Of a stretch of DNA of 64,000 nucleotides, positions 1 to 8,065 are shown piece after piece. The notes under the pieces are model-generated. The model was not told the origin of the DNA, did not search any database, and saw only the letters and a list, made by a program, of their open reading frames with translations. The DNA is from Alphaproteobacteria bacterium (GTDB lineage Bacteria > Pseudomonadota > Alphaproteobacteria > Rhizobiales > JAJFHC01). Numbering within the stretch: the first letter of the stretch is position 1; every line of letters starts with the position of its first letter. Location of the stretch: assembly GCA_021775805.1 (NCBI GenBank), contig JAJFHD010000104.1:1-64000 (forward strand). Direction: 5' to 3'. Made by a program: the position numbers and the translations under genes.

Positions 1-141
1 GCCTAAAATCCCCATAGAACCTGCTGCACCGCGCGTGCACCACATTCCGCGATTTCGTGCATTGGCGCTTCTCCGACACCGTTCAAGGACGAGTGCCAAC
101 AACTCACGCCGCAACAAACGGTGTCCGAGAAACCTGCACAA

Positions 142-1071
142 TTACGGAAGTTTCGGTGATCCATCCACATATGGGCTCAAGGCCTGTTGTACAAATGCAT
201 GTGCACTTGCTTCCAGTCCAAGTTCCTTGGCTTTTCGAACAACTGCACCGCTTAGATAGTCAAGTTCAAGCGGCTTACCCCGATTGAGGTCATCCAACAT
301 AGATGAACGCATAGCGGCAGGCGCATTTTCCAGAAACTGCAATACATTTGCAGCATGATTGTCAGGCAATCCCGGGCAGGCCTTCTTTCCCACCTCAAAC
401 GATTCCCGAGTCAATTGTTCAAGCAGCGTTTTCGACTTGATATGATCTCTAACCGGGCCGATAGGAAGACGGGCAATTGTGGTGGCCGCGCTGAAGGCGC
501 TGAGCATGACGAATTTTTCCCATATTTTGACATCGATATCGTCGACCAGCTCAGCATCCACCCCGGCATTTTTGAACAACGCATGTAGCTGTTCACTTCT
601 TTGCGAAGACCGCCCATCAAACTCACCAAACACAAGTTTGGCAAAATCGGCCGAGTGGCGAATAATTCCGGGCTCTTTAACATCCGCGGGTATCGCTGCC
701 GTTCCGCCAAGAACCTTGTCTTTGCCCACTTCTTCTCCAATCCAGTCCCAGGCATCTATTCCGTTCTGGAATGAAAGCACACCGGTTTCATTGTGGAGCA
801 ATGGTCCAATCTGTTTGGCCGCGTGCCGCGTATCGGGAAGTTTCACAAGAAAAATGACAATATCGACCGGTCCGATCTCAGCCGGCTCTTCCGTTGCAAC
901 GACTTGATCAAGCTTGATGTCACCGAGCGGGCTTTCGACAACTAAGCCATTTTTTTGCATGGCTTCCAGATGATTCCCCCTTGCTATGAAGGAAACATCC
1001 GCTCCGGATTCTGCAAGCCTTCCACCGAAATAACATCCCAGGGCACCCGCTCCCATCACTGCTATTTTCAT
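142..1071 (-). CDS. 2-dehydropantoate 2-reductase family protein
   Basis: A 309-aa NADPH-dependent ketopantoate reductase-type enzyme; the family reduces 2-dehydropantoate to pantoate in pantothenate synthesis, though many paralogues act on other 2-oxo acids. The N-terminus MKIAVMGAGALGCYFGGRL is a textbook GxGxxG Rossmann loop. The central NGIDAWDWIGE segment and the helical C-terminal half (K in VDDIDVKIWEKF, family E in the RGKPLELDYLSG segment) match ApbA/PanE. Length is normal for the family. A strong GGAGGAG ribosome site sits just upstream of the ATG. It is not next to other pantothenate genes, so a side-pathway role is possible. Fold assignment is secure; substrate is not. Confidence 0.85.
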   Translation of the reverse strand: MKIAVMGAGALGCYFGGRLAESGADVSFIARGNHLEAMQKNGLVVESPLGDIKLDQVVATEEPAEIGPVDIVIFLVKLPDTRHAAKQIGPLLHNETGVLSFQNGIDAWDWIGEEVGKDKVLGGTAAIPADVKEPGIIRHSADFAKLVFGEFDGRSSQRSEQLHALFKNAGVDAELVDDIDVKIWEKFVMLSAFSAATTIARLPIGPVRDHIKSKTLLEQLTRESFEVGKKACPGLPDNHAANVLQFLENAPAAMRSSMLDDLNRGKPLELDYLSGAVVRKAKELGLEASAHAFVQQALSPYVDGSPKLP

Positions 1072-1284
1072 TTTTTCTCCTCCAATGGGGCAATTGATTA
1101 TTCAATAATAATGCCAGTTTCTGAGCGGCATTTTCAAGGGTGGAGCAGCTATTCGCCGATGGTTGATTGGTCTCACTTTTCGTGTGCGAAGCCCGGTTTG
1201 TGCCAGAACCAGTCATTCGTTGACGACTATTTTTTGGCCTCGTAACATCTCCGTCAACCAATCAGATTATGGGCGGAAGATACG

Positions 1285-1665
1285 ATGACCAATGCACCCA
1301 AGTTTTGCCTTTCCAGGGGGAAGGACGCCGAATTCAAGCCAATGACTGGTTACAGGGACTGGTTGAAGATTCGTGATCTTGGCTTGAGTGAGGCCACAGA
1401 TGGTCAGTTTGATGCATGGGTTACTCGCGCCAATGATTTGGGCGGATCAACCGGCCGCCATTATCACGAGTACGACTTTCAGATTATGTATGTCACCAAG
1501 GGTTGGGTAAAAATGTATTATGAGGGCGAAGGCGAGTTCGTTCTTCACGCTGGAGATTTTGTCTATCATCCGCCGCGCCACATCCACGATTTCATGGAAT
1601 ACTCTGACGACATCGAGATATTCGAATTGGCGTCACCCGCGAACCACAGCGCTATCGACGTTTGA
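1285..1665 (+). CDS. Small cupin-domain protein
   Basis: A 126-aa single-domain cupin. The conserved beta-barrel motifs are visible: HYHEYDFQIMYVTKGW (cupin motif 1 with metal-type His residues) and GDFVYHPPRHIHDF (motif 2 with the last His ligand). Such stand-alone cupins bind a metal and act as sugar or acid isomerases, dioxygenases or ligand sensors; nothing here decides among them. It is divergent from the ketopantoate-reductase-like gene across a 213-bp gap that probably holds both promoters (AT-rich stretch around 1090-1115). Confidence 0.7.
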   Translation: MTNAPKFCLSRGKDAEFKPMTGYRDWLKIRDLGLSEATDGQFDAWVTRANDLGGSTGRHYHEYDFQIMYVTKGWVKMYYEGEGEFVLHAGDFVYHPPRHIHDFMEYSDDIEIFELASPANHSAIDV

Positions 1666-1797
1666 CACGGATCACAAGCGGCTGACTGTTGCAGTTAAGA
1701 TAGACGGTGAAAAGGTGGGGAAGAGCAGACCTAACGCCCTCACACGTCGGTACTCGGATCATCAACGGAAGAATGCTTGAATCTTTGGAAGGGGACT

Positions 1798-2199
1798 TCA
1801 ACCACCAGAGCCATCGATTTGTCGCTGATATTCTTCTGCGTCAAACCAACCTAACGACGATGTCACTTTTAATTCGTCATTGAGTTCCCACTCTTCCTAG
1901 CCAGTAACATTAAGAGGATTGCCTGTTTCGGCATCGTGCCCGGTGAAGGTCCACATGAAAACCACGTGGTCACCGGCAGCACGAATGCCGTCATTTTGCA
2001 GAACCAGATCAGGAACGGCCGCGTGAAATCCGGCAGCCATAGCGGTCAACTCGTCAAAGCCAACTGACGGCTCCCCGCGGTTGATCACGATTTGCGACTT
2101 GGCATCGTGAAACAAGGCAACGTTTTCGGGAACTTTTGAGTTCCAGGCTTCAACGTAGCGGGTGGCGAGGTCATCCAAACGGGCTTGATCAATTGACAT
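1798..2199 (-). pseudogene. NTF2/SnoaL-like protein interrupted by an amber codon
   Basis: Translation from 2199 gives 100 residues of an NTF2-like (SnoaL) polyketide-cyclase-fold protein (DLATRYVEAWNSKVPENVAL, HVVFMWTFTGHDAETGNPL) and then hits TAG at 1899-1897. Reading straight through in the same frame gives 32 more family-typical residues (EEWELNDELKVTSSLGWFD and beyond) before a TGA at 1800-1798. In this family the interrupted position is normally Trp (G-W-E-E-W), so TGG to TAG is the simplest explanation. The full 133-codon length matches the usual ~130 aa. No pyrrolysine or suppressor genes are visible in the window, so I treat it as a recent nonsense mutation or sequencing error. It is divergent from the dehydrogenase at 2284. 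Confidence 0.8.
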
Positions 2200-2283
2200 T
2201 GAATTGTCCGTTGGTTTGTGAAAAGGTTTGCTAGGGGATTAACCAAGTGATTGAAGAATTTATAGAATCCTGTGGCGGATACA

Positions 2284-3306
2284 ATGGGTAATGTTCGCGC
2301 AATTGTCTACGGGGTCGGCGCGATGGGGTCCATTCTGACCCGCCTGCTCCTCGACAAGGAAGTCGAAATTGTCGGTGCGATCGGGCGCAGCCCCAAGAAG
2401 GTGGGGCGGGATCTGGGAGAGGTTGCCGGGCTGGAGCGCCACCTCGGCGTAACCGTCGAGGCCGACCCCCGGCGCACACTCGCTGCAGGGGCCGATATCG
2501 CCGTGGTCTGCGTGAGCAGTTATCTGGACAGTATGCGCGGCCATTTTGCCACCTGCCTGGAGCACGGCGTCAATGTGGTCACGATCGAAGAAGAGACTGT
2601 TTATCCCTGGAACACGGCTCCTGATCACGCAGCAGAACTCGATGCCCTTGCCAAGGCAAATGGGATGACCCTGGCCGCCTCCGGTGCGCAAGATGTGTTT
2701 TGGTTACACCTCGTCGGCACTTTGCTGGGAGCCTCGCACACGGTTGACGCTGTTGAAGGCCGCTGCACTTGGAACGTTGACGATTACGGGCCGGAAGTGG
2801 CGAACCATGTCCATGTCGGGGATACGGCGGAAGCATTCGCGCAACATGTCGCCGATCAGGGCTGGCCGGAATTTGTGGCGCGTCAGAACCTCGAAGCCCT
2901 CGTGGCGGAACTGGGGCTGACCGTTGCGGAAATTACATCCCGGGTTTCGCCGGTCTTGGCCACTCAGCCAACCTTTTGCCAAAGCCTGAATCTGATGGTG
3001 GCGCCAGACCATATGCTCGGAACTGTGGATACGACGGATGTCAAAACCAATGAGGGTCCGCGCCTGACGTTTGCGATGGAGGGCCGGGTTTATCACGAGG
3101 GCCAAACGGATGTTAATGAATGGTTCGTCAAAGGGGAGCCAGATCTTCATCTAAGAAACAGTTGTGTTCCATATCGTTTCGTCACGTGTTCTTCGGTCGT
3201 AAATCGGATTCCTGACGTCATTAGGGCCGAGCCCGGCTTGATCTCGCTCAATCGCCTCGGCAAACCCAGCTACAAACATGGGGCTCTCCGGAGTCATCTT
3301 CGCTGA
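2284..3306 (+). CDS. Dihydrodipicolinate-reductase-like dehydrogenase
   Basis: A ~340-aa NAD(P)-dependent dehydrogenase of the DapB-fold family that includes 2,4-diaminopentanoate dehydrogenase. The Rossmann loop YGVGAMGSILTRLLLD is at residues ~9-24. The C-terminal TCSSVVNRIPDVIRAEPGL is a signature of this amine-dehydrogenase-like group rather than of lysine-pathway DapB (~270 aa). A GTG at 2272 would add four residues; I prefer the ATG at 2284. The gene stands alone between a broken SnoaL-like gene and an IS relic, so its substrate cannot be inferred from context. Confidence 0.7.
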   Translation: MGNVRAIVYGVGAMGSILTRLLLDKEVEIVGAIGRSPKKVGRDLGEVAGLERHLGVTVEADPRRTLAAGADIAVVCVSSYLDSMRGHFATCLEHGVNVVTIEEETVYPWNTAPDHAAELDALAKANGMTLAASGAQDVFWLHLVGTLLGASHTVDAVEGRCTWNVDDYGPEVANHVHVGDTAEAFAQHVADQGWPEFVARQNLEALVAELGLTVAEITSRVSPVLATQPTFCQSLNLMVAPDHMLGTVDTTDVKTNEGPRLTFAMEGRVYHEGQTDVNEWFVKGEPDLHLRNSCVPYRFVTCSSVVNRIPDVIRAEPGLISLNRLGKPSYKHGALRSHLR

Positions 3307-3449
3307 CTTCCGAGATGGGTCAAAATGCGACTCATTCAGCCTATCAGTCTGACGGCGACGTTACTCCCGAACCCGGACATTTGGGCGAGCTCATTGCCGG
3401 ATGTAGCATGATTGTGATTCAAGCTCGCGGGAGCTTCGAACCATGGGTT

Positions 3450-3742
3450 ACCGACTTAACTGTCCCTGTTTAATCCATCATCCGTCCTGTCTTACCAGCG
3501 AAGTCTCGCGCTGTTCCGCGCGTTGATTGCCGCCGTGTGTTGAGTGGCGTCTTCCGGGTGCTGCGGTCGGGAGCGCCCTGGAGAGACCCGGTTGATTGGT
3601 CTGGCCGGTACACGAACTGCTTCAATCGCGTCAGGCATTGCATGCGGATTGCTGCCCGGTACGACAGACTCGCGGAGAACGTCACCGCCTTCATCTAAGC
3701 CGCCTCAATCAGGTTGTGGCTTTATGTTCATGAGTCCACGTC
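3450..3742 (+). pseudogene. IS5-family transposase relic with internal deletion
   Basis: One reading frame contains the N-terminal part of an IS5-type transposase (LPAKSRAVPRVDCRRVLSG, then VFRVLRSGAPWRD and a YTNCFNR segment). It runs directly into the extreme C-terminus (RIAARYDRLAENVTAFI, then stop, then AASIRLWLYVHEST). The whole catalytic DDE core is missing between about 3618 and 3630. Two in-frame stops are visible, near 3471 and at the TAA around 3696. The element cannot transpose. It fills the gap between the dehydrogenase and the AOR operon; no terminal inverted repeats could be defined by eye. The assignment rests on recalled IS5-family motif order. Confidence 0.8.
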
Positions 3743-3924
3743 CCCACGGAAAATCTTCGCTGGGCGCCGTTGACCTTTTGATTTTCCCGATCTGTCGCAA
3801 TATTCTTTGCCGGCGGCACTAGAAAACACTCGCATGTGACGACCTGTCGTTGCACAATCGCCGACAACGAAAGTGCGTGCGCCACGGCTCTGCAATGCCG
3901 TGCGCGCTAAAAGGGGAAAACGAC

Positions 3925-4395
3925 ATGGACAAAGCACTTCTGATCGATCCGGTAAAATGCACAAGCTGCCTGCAGTGCGAAATGGCCTGTTCCTATGAGA
4001 AGGAAGGCGTGTTCAATCCGGCGAAATCGCGGATCAAGATCTTTGAGTTCGAACACGGTGCCCGGGCGATCCCTTACACCTGCACGCAATGCGAAGAAGC
4101 CTGGTGCCTGCATGCCTGTCCGGTCGAGGCCCTGACCCGCAATCCGGCGACCAACGCGGTCGAGGTTGCCAATGAAGTCTGTGTCGGCTGCAAGGTCTGC
4201 ACGATTGCCTGCCCGTTCGGCACGGTCAATTACAACAAGGATTCCGGCAAGGTCATCAAGTGCGACCTGTGCGGTGGCGCGCCAAAGTGCGCCGAGGCCT
4301 GTCCGACCGGTGCGATCACCTATGTGGATGCGACCTGGACGGGTTACGAGCGCATGAAACAATCGGCCATCAGCGGCCATGGTCGTCCGGCCTGA
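3925..4395 (+). CDS. Four-cluster polyferredoxin, AOR electron-transfer subunit
   Basis: A 156-aa protein with four cysteine clusters: CTSCLQCEMAC (from Cys12), CTQCEEAWCLHAC, CVGCKVCTIAC and CDLCGGAPKCAEAC. This is the arrangement of HycB/DmsB-type four-[4Fe-4S] electron-transfer subunits. It lies 32 bp upstream of the aldehyde:ferredoxin oxidoreductase gene, and in multi-subunit bacterial AORs such a subunit carries electrons from the tungsten subunit to the FAD subunit. The ATG at 3925 is preceded by an AAAAGGGGAAAA purine run and begins with MDKALLIDP; the longer upstream reading (to 3850) is not family-like. First gene of a four-gene operon. Confidence 0.88.
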   Translation: MDKALLIDPVKCTSCLQCEMACSYEKEGVFNPAKSRIKIFEFEHGARAIPYTCTQCEEAWCLHACPVEALTRNPATNAVEVANEVCVGCKVCTIACPFGTVNYNKDSGKVIKCDLCGGAPKCAEACPTGAITYVDATWTGYERMKQSAISGHGRPA

Positions 4396-4427
4396 TTGGC
4401 CTTAAGAGAACACGAGGAAACAAGCAC

Positions 4428-6269
4428 ATGGGTTGGCAACGTAAAGTTCTTCGCGTGAACCTGAGCGACGGCACGCACAAGATCGAATCTTTGAACATGG
4501 ACTGGGCGAACGCCTATATCGGCGAGCGCGGTCTGGGCTCGAAATATCTGCTCGAGAACATGGACCCCGCCGCCGAGGCGATGAGCCCCGACAACGTCCT
4601 GATCTTTGCCACCGGGCCGCTGACCGGCACCATGGCGTCGACCAGCGGGCGCTTTGCGGTGGTCACCAAGGGGCCTCTGACCAATGCGATCGCGTGCTCG
4701 AATTCCGGTGGCAAGTTTGGCGCTGAACTGAAATACGCAGGCTACGATCTCCTGATACTCGAAGGCCGCTCGCCCAACCCGGTCTACCTGCACATCGAGG
4801 ACGACGAGGTTGAAATCCTGCCCGCCGACGATATCTGGGGCACCACCGTCTGGCACACGGAAGAATGGCTGAAATCGCACCATCAGAACCCGCAGATGAA
4901 AGTCGCCTCGATCGGTGTTGCCGGTGAAAACGGTGTGCGCTACGCCTGCGTGGTCAATGATCTGCACCGGGCCGCCGGCCGGTCTGGTGTGGGCGCCGTG
5001 ATGGGGTCGAAGAACCTCAAGGCGATCGCGGTGCGCGGCACGACCGGTGTCGCCGTCGACAAACCGGACGCCTTCATGAAGTCGGTCAAGCGGACCAAGG
5101 AACTGCTTGCCGTGAATCCGGGCCGTGAGGAACTCACCGAGCTCGGCACCCAGGCGATGATCGACGTCATGCAGGAATTCGGCGGTTTGCCGACCCGCAA
5201 CTTCAAGGAAGTCCAGTTCGAGGGCGTCGGCAAGATCAATGCCTCGGCGATGGCTGAGCCGAAACCCAACGGCCATGTGAATCTGCTGAGCAACAAGGCC
5301 TGTTTCGGGTGCACGATCGCCTGCGGCCGGATCGCGCATATCGACAAGGAACACTTCACGATCGTCAACCGCAAGGAGTACTGGCATGCGTCCGGCGGGC
5401 TGGAATACGAAACCGCCTATGCCTTCGGCCCGGTCATCGCCGTCGACGACATCGATGCGCTGACCTTCGCCGGCTATCTCATGAACGAGCATGGCATGGA
5501 CCCGATTTCCTTCGGGGCGACTTTGGCTGCCGCCATGGAACTCTATGAAATGGGGGTCATTACCAAGGAAGACACCGACGGCGTTGCGCTCAATTTCGGC
5601 AATGCCGAGGCGCTTACAGTGATGGCGGAAAAGACCGGAAAATACCAGGGTTTCGGCCAGGTCCTGGGCATGGGCTCCAAGCGGATGTGTGAGAAGTACG
5701 GTCATCCCGAAATTTCGATGACGGTCAAGGGCCAGGAATTTGCCGGTTACGACAGCCGTGCGCTGCCGGGCATGGGTCTTGGGTATGCCACCAGCAACAG
5801 GGGCGCCTGTCATCTGCGCCATTCGGTCTTTGCCGAGGACATGGACGACCAGTCCGCGGCCGGCAAAGCCAAACCCTGCAAGGACAGCCAGGACAACGTG
5901 GCAATGATCGACTCGGCCGGTGTCTGCCTGTTCACGGAAGGGGCAGGCTGGTCGCTCGATGACTACAGCGAACTGATCGACACCGCCTGTGAGGGCTCAT
6001 GGCCGGTCGAACGCCTGGTGGAATCCGGTGAGAGGACCTGGAACCTTGAAAGGATCTTCAATCTGCGGGCCGGGTTGACGGCCGCCGACGACACGTTGCC
6101 GCCGCGTATGCTGAATGATCCGGTGCCGACCGGCATCGCCAAGGGCCGCGTCAACGAGCTCGATAAGATGCTGCCGGAATATTACGAATACCGGGGCTGG
6201 ACACCGGATGGAGAGCCGACCACACAGACGCTCACGCGGCTCGGTCTTCAGGATCTGGCAGGGAGCTGA
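4428..6269 (+). CDS. aor: Tungsten-type aldehyde:ferredoxin oxidoreductase
   Basis: A 613-aa AOR-family enzyme oxidising aldehydes to acids with a tungsto-bispterin cofactor and one [4Fe-4S] cluster. Cluster ligands are predicted at Cys292, Cys295, Cys299 and Cys500; the spacing closely follows the recalled Pyrococcus AOR ligands (288, 291, 295, 494). The N-terminal GERGLGSKYLLENMDP and RAAGRSGVGAVMGSKNLKAIAV segments are hallmark pterin-binding AOR motifs. Start at 4428 follows GAGGAAACAAGCAC; a longer in-frame reading to 4260 overlaps the ferredoxin gene and is rejected. Context (polyferredoxin, FAD subunit, MoaD-like carrier) resembles the multi-subunit AORs described in Aromatoleum. The actual aldehyde is unknown. 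Confidence 0.92.
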   Translation: MGWQRKVLRVNLSDGTHKIESLNMDWANAYIGERGLGSKYLLENMDPAAEAMSPDNVLIFATGPLTGTMASTSGRFAVVTKGPLTNAIACSNSGGKFGAELKYAGYDLLILEGRSPNPVYLHIEDDEVEILPADDIWGTTVWHTEEWLKSHHQNPQMKVASIGVAGENGVRYACVVNDLHRAAGRSGVGAVMGSKNLKAIAVRGTTGVAVDKPDAFMKSVKRTKELLAVNPGREELTELGTQAMIDVMQEFGGLPTRNFKEVQFEGVGKINASAMAEPKPNGHVNLLSNKACFGCTIACGRIAHIDKEHFTIVNRKEYWHASGGLEYETAYAFGPVIAVDDIDALTFAGYLMNEHGMDPISFGATLAAAMELYEMGVITKEDTDGVALNFGNAEALTVMAEKTGKYQGFGQVLGMGSKRMCEKYGHPEISMTVKGQEFAGYDSRALPGMGLGYATSNRGACHLRHSVFAEDMDDQSAAGKAKPCKDSQDNVAMIDSAGVCLFTEGAGWSLDDYSELIDTACEGSWPVERLVESGERTWNLERIFNLRAGLTAADDTLPPRMLNDPVPTGIAKGRVNELDKMLPEYYEYRGWTPDGEPTTQTLTRLGLQDLAGS

Positions 6270-6273
6270 CGCC

Positions 6274-7527
6274 ATGGATTACGTGATTGTCGGAACCGGG
6301 CCTGCCGGCGTGATCGCGGCTGAAACGCTGCGGCGTGTCGACCCGTCCGGAGCGGTCACACTGGTGGGCAACGAGCCCGAGCCGCCCTATTCACGAATGG
6401 CAATCCCCTACCTGCTCGCGGAAGACGTGGGCGAGGAAGGCACGCACCTGCGCCACGGGGCCGATCATTACGCTGACCGCAACATCACGATCCGGCGCGA
6501 TGAGGTCTCCAGCGTTGCCACAGACGGACGCTCGATCACGCTCGCGTCGGGCGAGGTGCTCGGTTGCGGCCGTCTGCTGCTCGCCACCGGCTCCACCGCA
6601 TCACGGCCACCGGTGCCGGGAATGGATCTTCCGGGCGTTGAAAACTGCTGGACGCTCGAGGATGCACGCAAGATCGCGGGCGCCACGCAAAAAGGCTCCC
6701 GGGTCATCCTGATGGGGGCCGGTTTCATTGGCTGCATTGTGCTCGAAGCGCTCGTGGCCCGTGGCGTCGAGTTGACGATCGTCGAAATGGAAGACCGCAT
6801 GCTGCCGCGCATGATGGATCACACCGGCGGCGAGATGATCAAGCGCTGGTGCGAGTCCAAGGGCGTAAAGGTGATGACATCGACCCAGGTCACAGCCCTC
6901 GAGCAGGAGGGTGCTGCGCTCAAAGTTTCGTTCAACAACACCGACGCCATGGTCGCCGACGCCGTCGTCTGCGCCACGGGCGTCAAACCCAATATCGGGT
7001 TCCTGGACGGCAGCGGCATTGCCTGCGACATGGGCATTCTGGTCGACCATACGCTGCAGACCAACGTCGCCGGGGTTTATGCCGCAGGCGACGTGGCGCA
7101 AGGTCCCGAACTCCTGACCGGCGCCAGGGAAATTCACGCGATTCAGCCGACGGCTTCCGAGCACGGACGGATCGCTGCCATGAACATGGCCGGTCAGGCG
7201 ACCCAGTATGGCGGCAGTCTGTCGATGAACGTGCTCAATACGCTTGGACTGGTTTCCAGTTCCTTCGGGCAGTGGATGGGCGTCGATGGCGGCGAGGAAG
7301 TACAGGTTACCGACAACGACCGCTTCAAGTATCTCAGGCTGTGCTTCAAGGACGATGTGATCGTCGGTGCGCTCGGTCTTGGACTGACGCAGCATGTCGG
7401 CGTAATCCGCGGCCTGATCCAGACGCGCACCAAGCTCGGCCCCTGGAAAGACCGGCTGATGAAGGACCCACACCGGGTGATGGAAGCCTATCTGGTGCGC
7501 ACCCAAGGGTCGTCCTTCGGTTATTGA
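6274..7527 (+). CDS. FAD/NAD(P)-dependent oxidoreductase, AOR FAD subunit
   Basis: A 417-aa two-dinucleotide-binding flavoprotein. The FAD loop VGTGPAGVIAAETL is at residues ~5-18, the NAD loop GAGFIGCIVLEALVARG is mid-protein, and TNVAGVYAAGDVAQ is the second FAD motif. The start lies 4 bp after the AOR stop codon, so translation is coupled. In characterised multi-subunit AORs an FAD subunit passes electrons between the ferredoxin subunit and NAD(P), letting the enzyme use NAD instead of free ferredoxin. That role is inferred here from gene order. A reading that begins at 6115 overlaps AOR and is not supported. Confidence 0.88.
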   Translation: MDYVIVGTGPAGVIAAETLRRVDPSGAVTLVGNEPEPPYSRMAIPYLLAEDVGEEGTHLRHGADHYADRNITIRRDEVSSVATDGRSITLASGEVLGCGRLLLATGSTASRPPVPGMDLPGVENCWTLEDARKIAGATQKGSRVILMGAGFIGCIVLEALVARGVELTIVEMEDRMLPRMMDHTGGEMIKRWCESKGVKVMTSTQVTALEQEGAALKVSFNNTDAMVADAVVCATGVKPNIGFLDGSGIACDMGILVDHTLQTNVAGVYAAGDVAQGPELLTGAREIHAIQPTASEHGRIAAMNMAGQATQYGGSLSMNVLNTLGLVSSSFGQWMGVDGGEEVQVTDNDRFKYLRLCFKDDVIVGALGLGLTQHVGVIRGLIQTRTKLGPWKDRLMKDPHRVMEAYLVRTQGSSFGY

Positions 7528-7548
7528 ACAAAGAACGGACCTGTCCAG

Positions 7549-7800
7549 GTGCAGATAAATCTCAAGGTCGGCGGTCTGCTGGGCAAACATCTGCCCGCAG
7601 GTGCCCAGGGCAACAAGGCGACACTGGATGTTGGTGACGAGGCCAGTGTGGTTGACGTCATCAAGCAACTGGGCATGCCGCTAGAGCAGCGCTACCTTGT
7701 CATTTTAAATGGCGCCAGCGTGCCGACGTCCGCCCGGGAGAGTACGGTCGTGAGTGCCGGCGACGCGCTATCGATCATGCCGCCGCTCAAAGGCGGGTGA
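7549..7800 (+). CDS. MoaD/ThiS-type sulfur carrier protein
   Basis: An 83-aa ubiquitin-fold carrier starting at GTG and ending in the diagnostic Gly-Gly (SIMPPLKGG), the residue pair thiocarboxylated in MoaD to supply sulfur for molybdopterin dithiolene. It is the last gene of the AOR operon, 21 bp after the FAD subunit. Dedicated MoaD-like genes often accompany tungsten enzymes, so it is probably devoted to AOR cofactor assembly. It is too short and too clearly placed to be a general ThiS. Confidence 0.85.
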   Translation: MQINLKVGGLLGKHLPAGAQGNKATLDVGDEASVVDVIKQLGMPLEQRYLVILNGASVPTSARESTVVSAGDALSIMPPLKGG

Positions 7801-7886
7801 ACAGGTATGGGCTAGAATTCCGCAGCTCCGTTTCCCGGCCTTGAGCCGGGACCATACCAAACTCCTGGGTTTGAGACTGTCGCGGT

Positions 7887-7932
7887 CCCGTGTCTGCAAT
7901 GCGGCACTGGCGCACCGCATTGCAGACACGGG
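7887..7932. terminator. Perfect 18-bp stem-loop after the AOR operon
   Basis: The 18-base arm CCCGTGTCTGCAATGCGG (7887-7904) is exactly complementary to 7915-7932, with a 10-nt loop. It sits 86 bp past the moaD-like stop and between convergent genes. A T-run (CTTTTT) begins 8 bp beyond the stem, not immediately after it, so it may be a weak Rho-independent terminator or a repeat-derived hairpin. A smaller CCCGGC...GCCGGG hairpin precedes it near 7832. Confidence 0.6.
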
Positions 7933-7942
7933 AAAAGGTCTT

Positions 7943-7972
7943 TTTCCCGGACAAGTGAAGCGCGATCCGGGA
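7943..7972. repeat. Dispersed palindromic repeat, copy 1
   Basis: A 30-bp unit beginning TTTCCCGGACAAG and ending CGATCCGGGA, an imperfect palindrome with CCCGGA/TCCGGG ends. It recurs at 35044-35073 with one mismatch. Both copies are intergenic, as expected for the REP-like elements seen widely in Alphaproteobacteria. The rest of the 7801-8065 gap holds only this, the hairpins and no gene. Confidence 0.75.
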
Positions 7973-8065
7973 TTCATCGACGTAAGCTGCAGTTCTATGC
8001 AAAGGCCGATTGATTGCGGTTGCTCAGCATTCATTTGAGCATGACAAAGACTGACGTCATGGCTT

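Noticed and set aside
1897..1899. Pyrrolysine codon in the NTF2-like gene
   Set aside because: The family has Trp here, no pyl genes are visible, and the MttB homologue in the window has no amber codon, so a nonsense mutation is simpler.
3746..3924. Possible riboswitch or leader before the AOR operon
   Set aside because: I could not find a convincing conserved Moco/Tuco-type structure by eye, so nothing is claimed.
4344..5822. Open frame of 492 aa opposite the AOR gene
   Set aside because: Antisense shadow of a high-GC gene; sequence is His/Arg/Asp-rich low-complexity with no family features, and AOR on the other strand is unmistakable.
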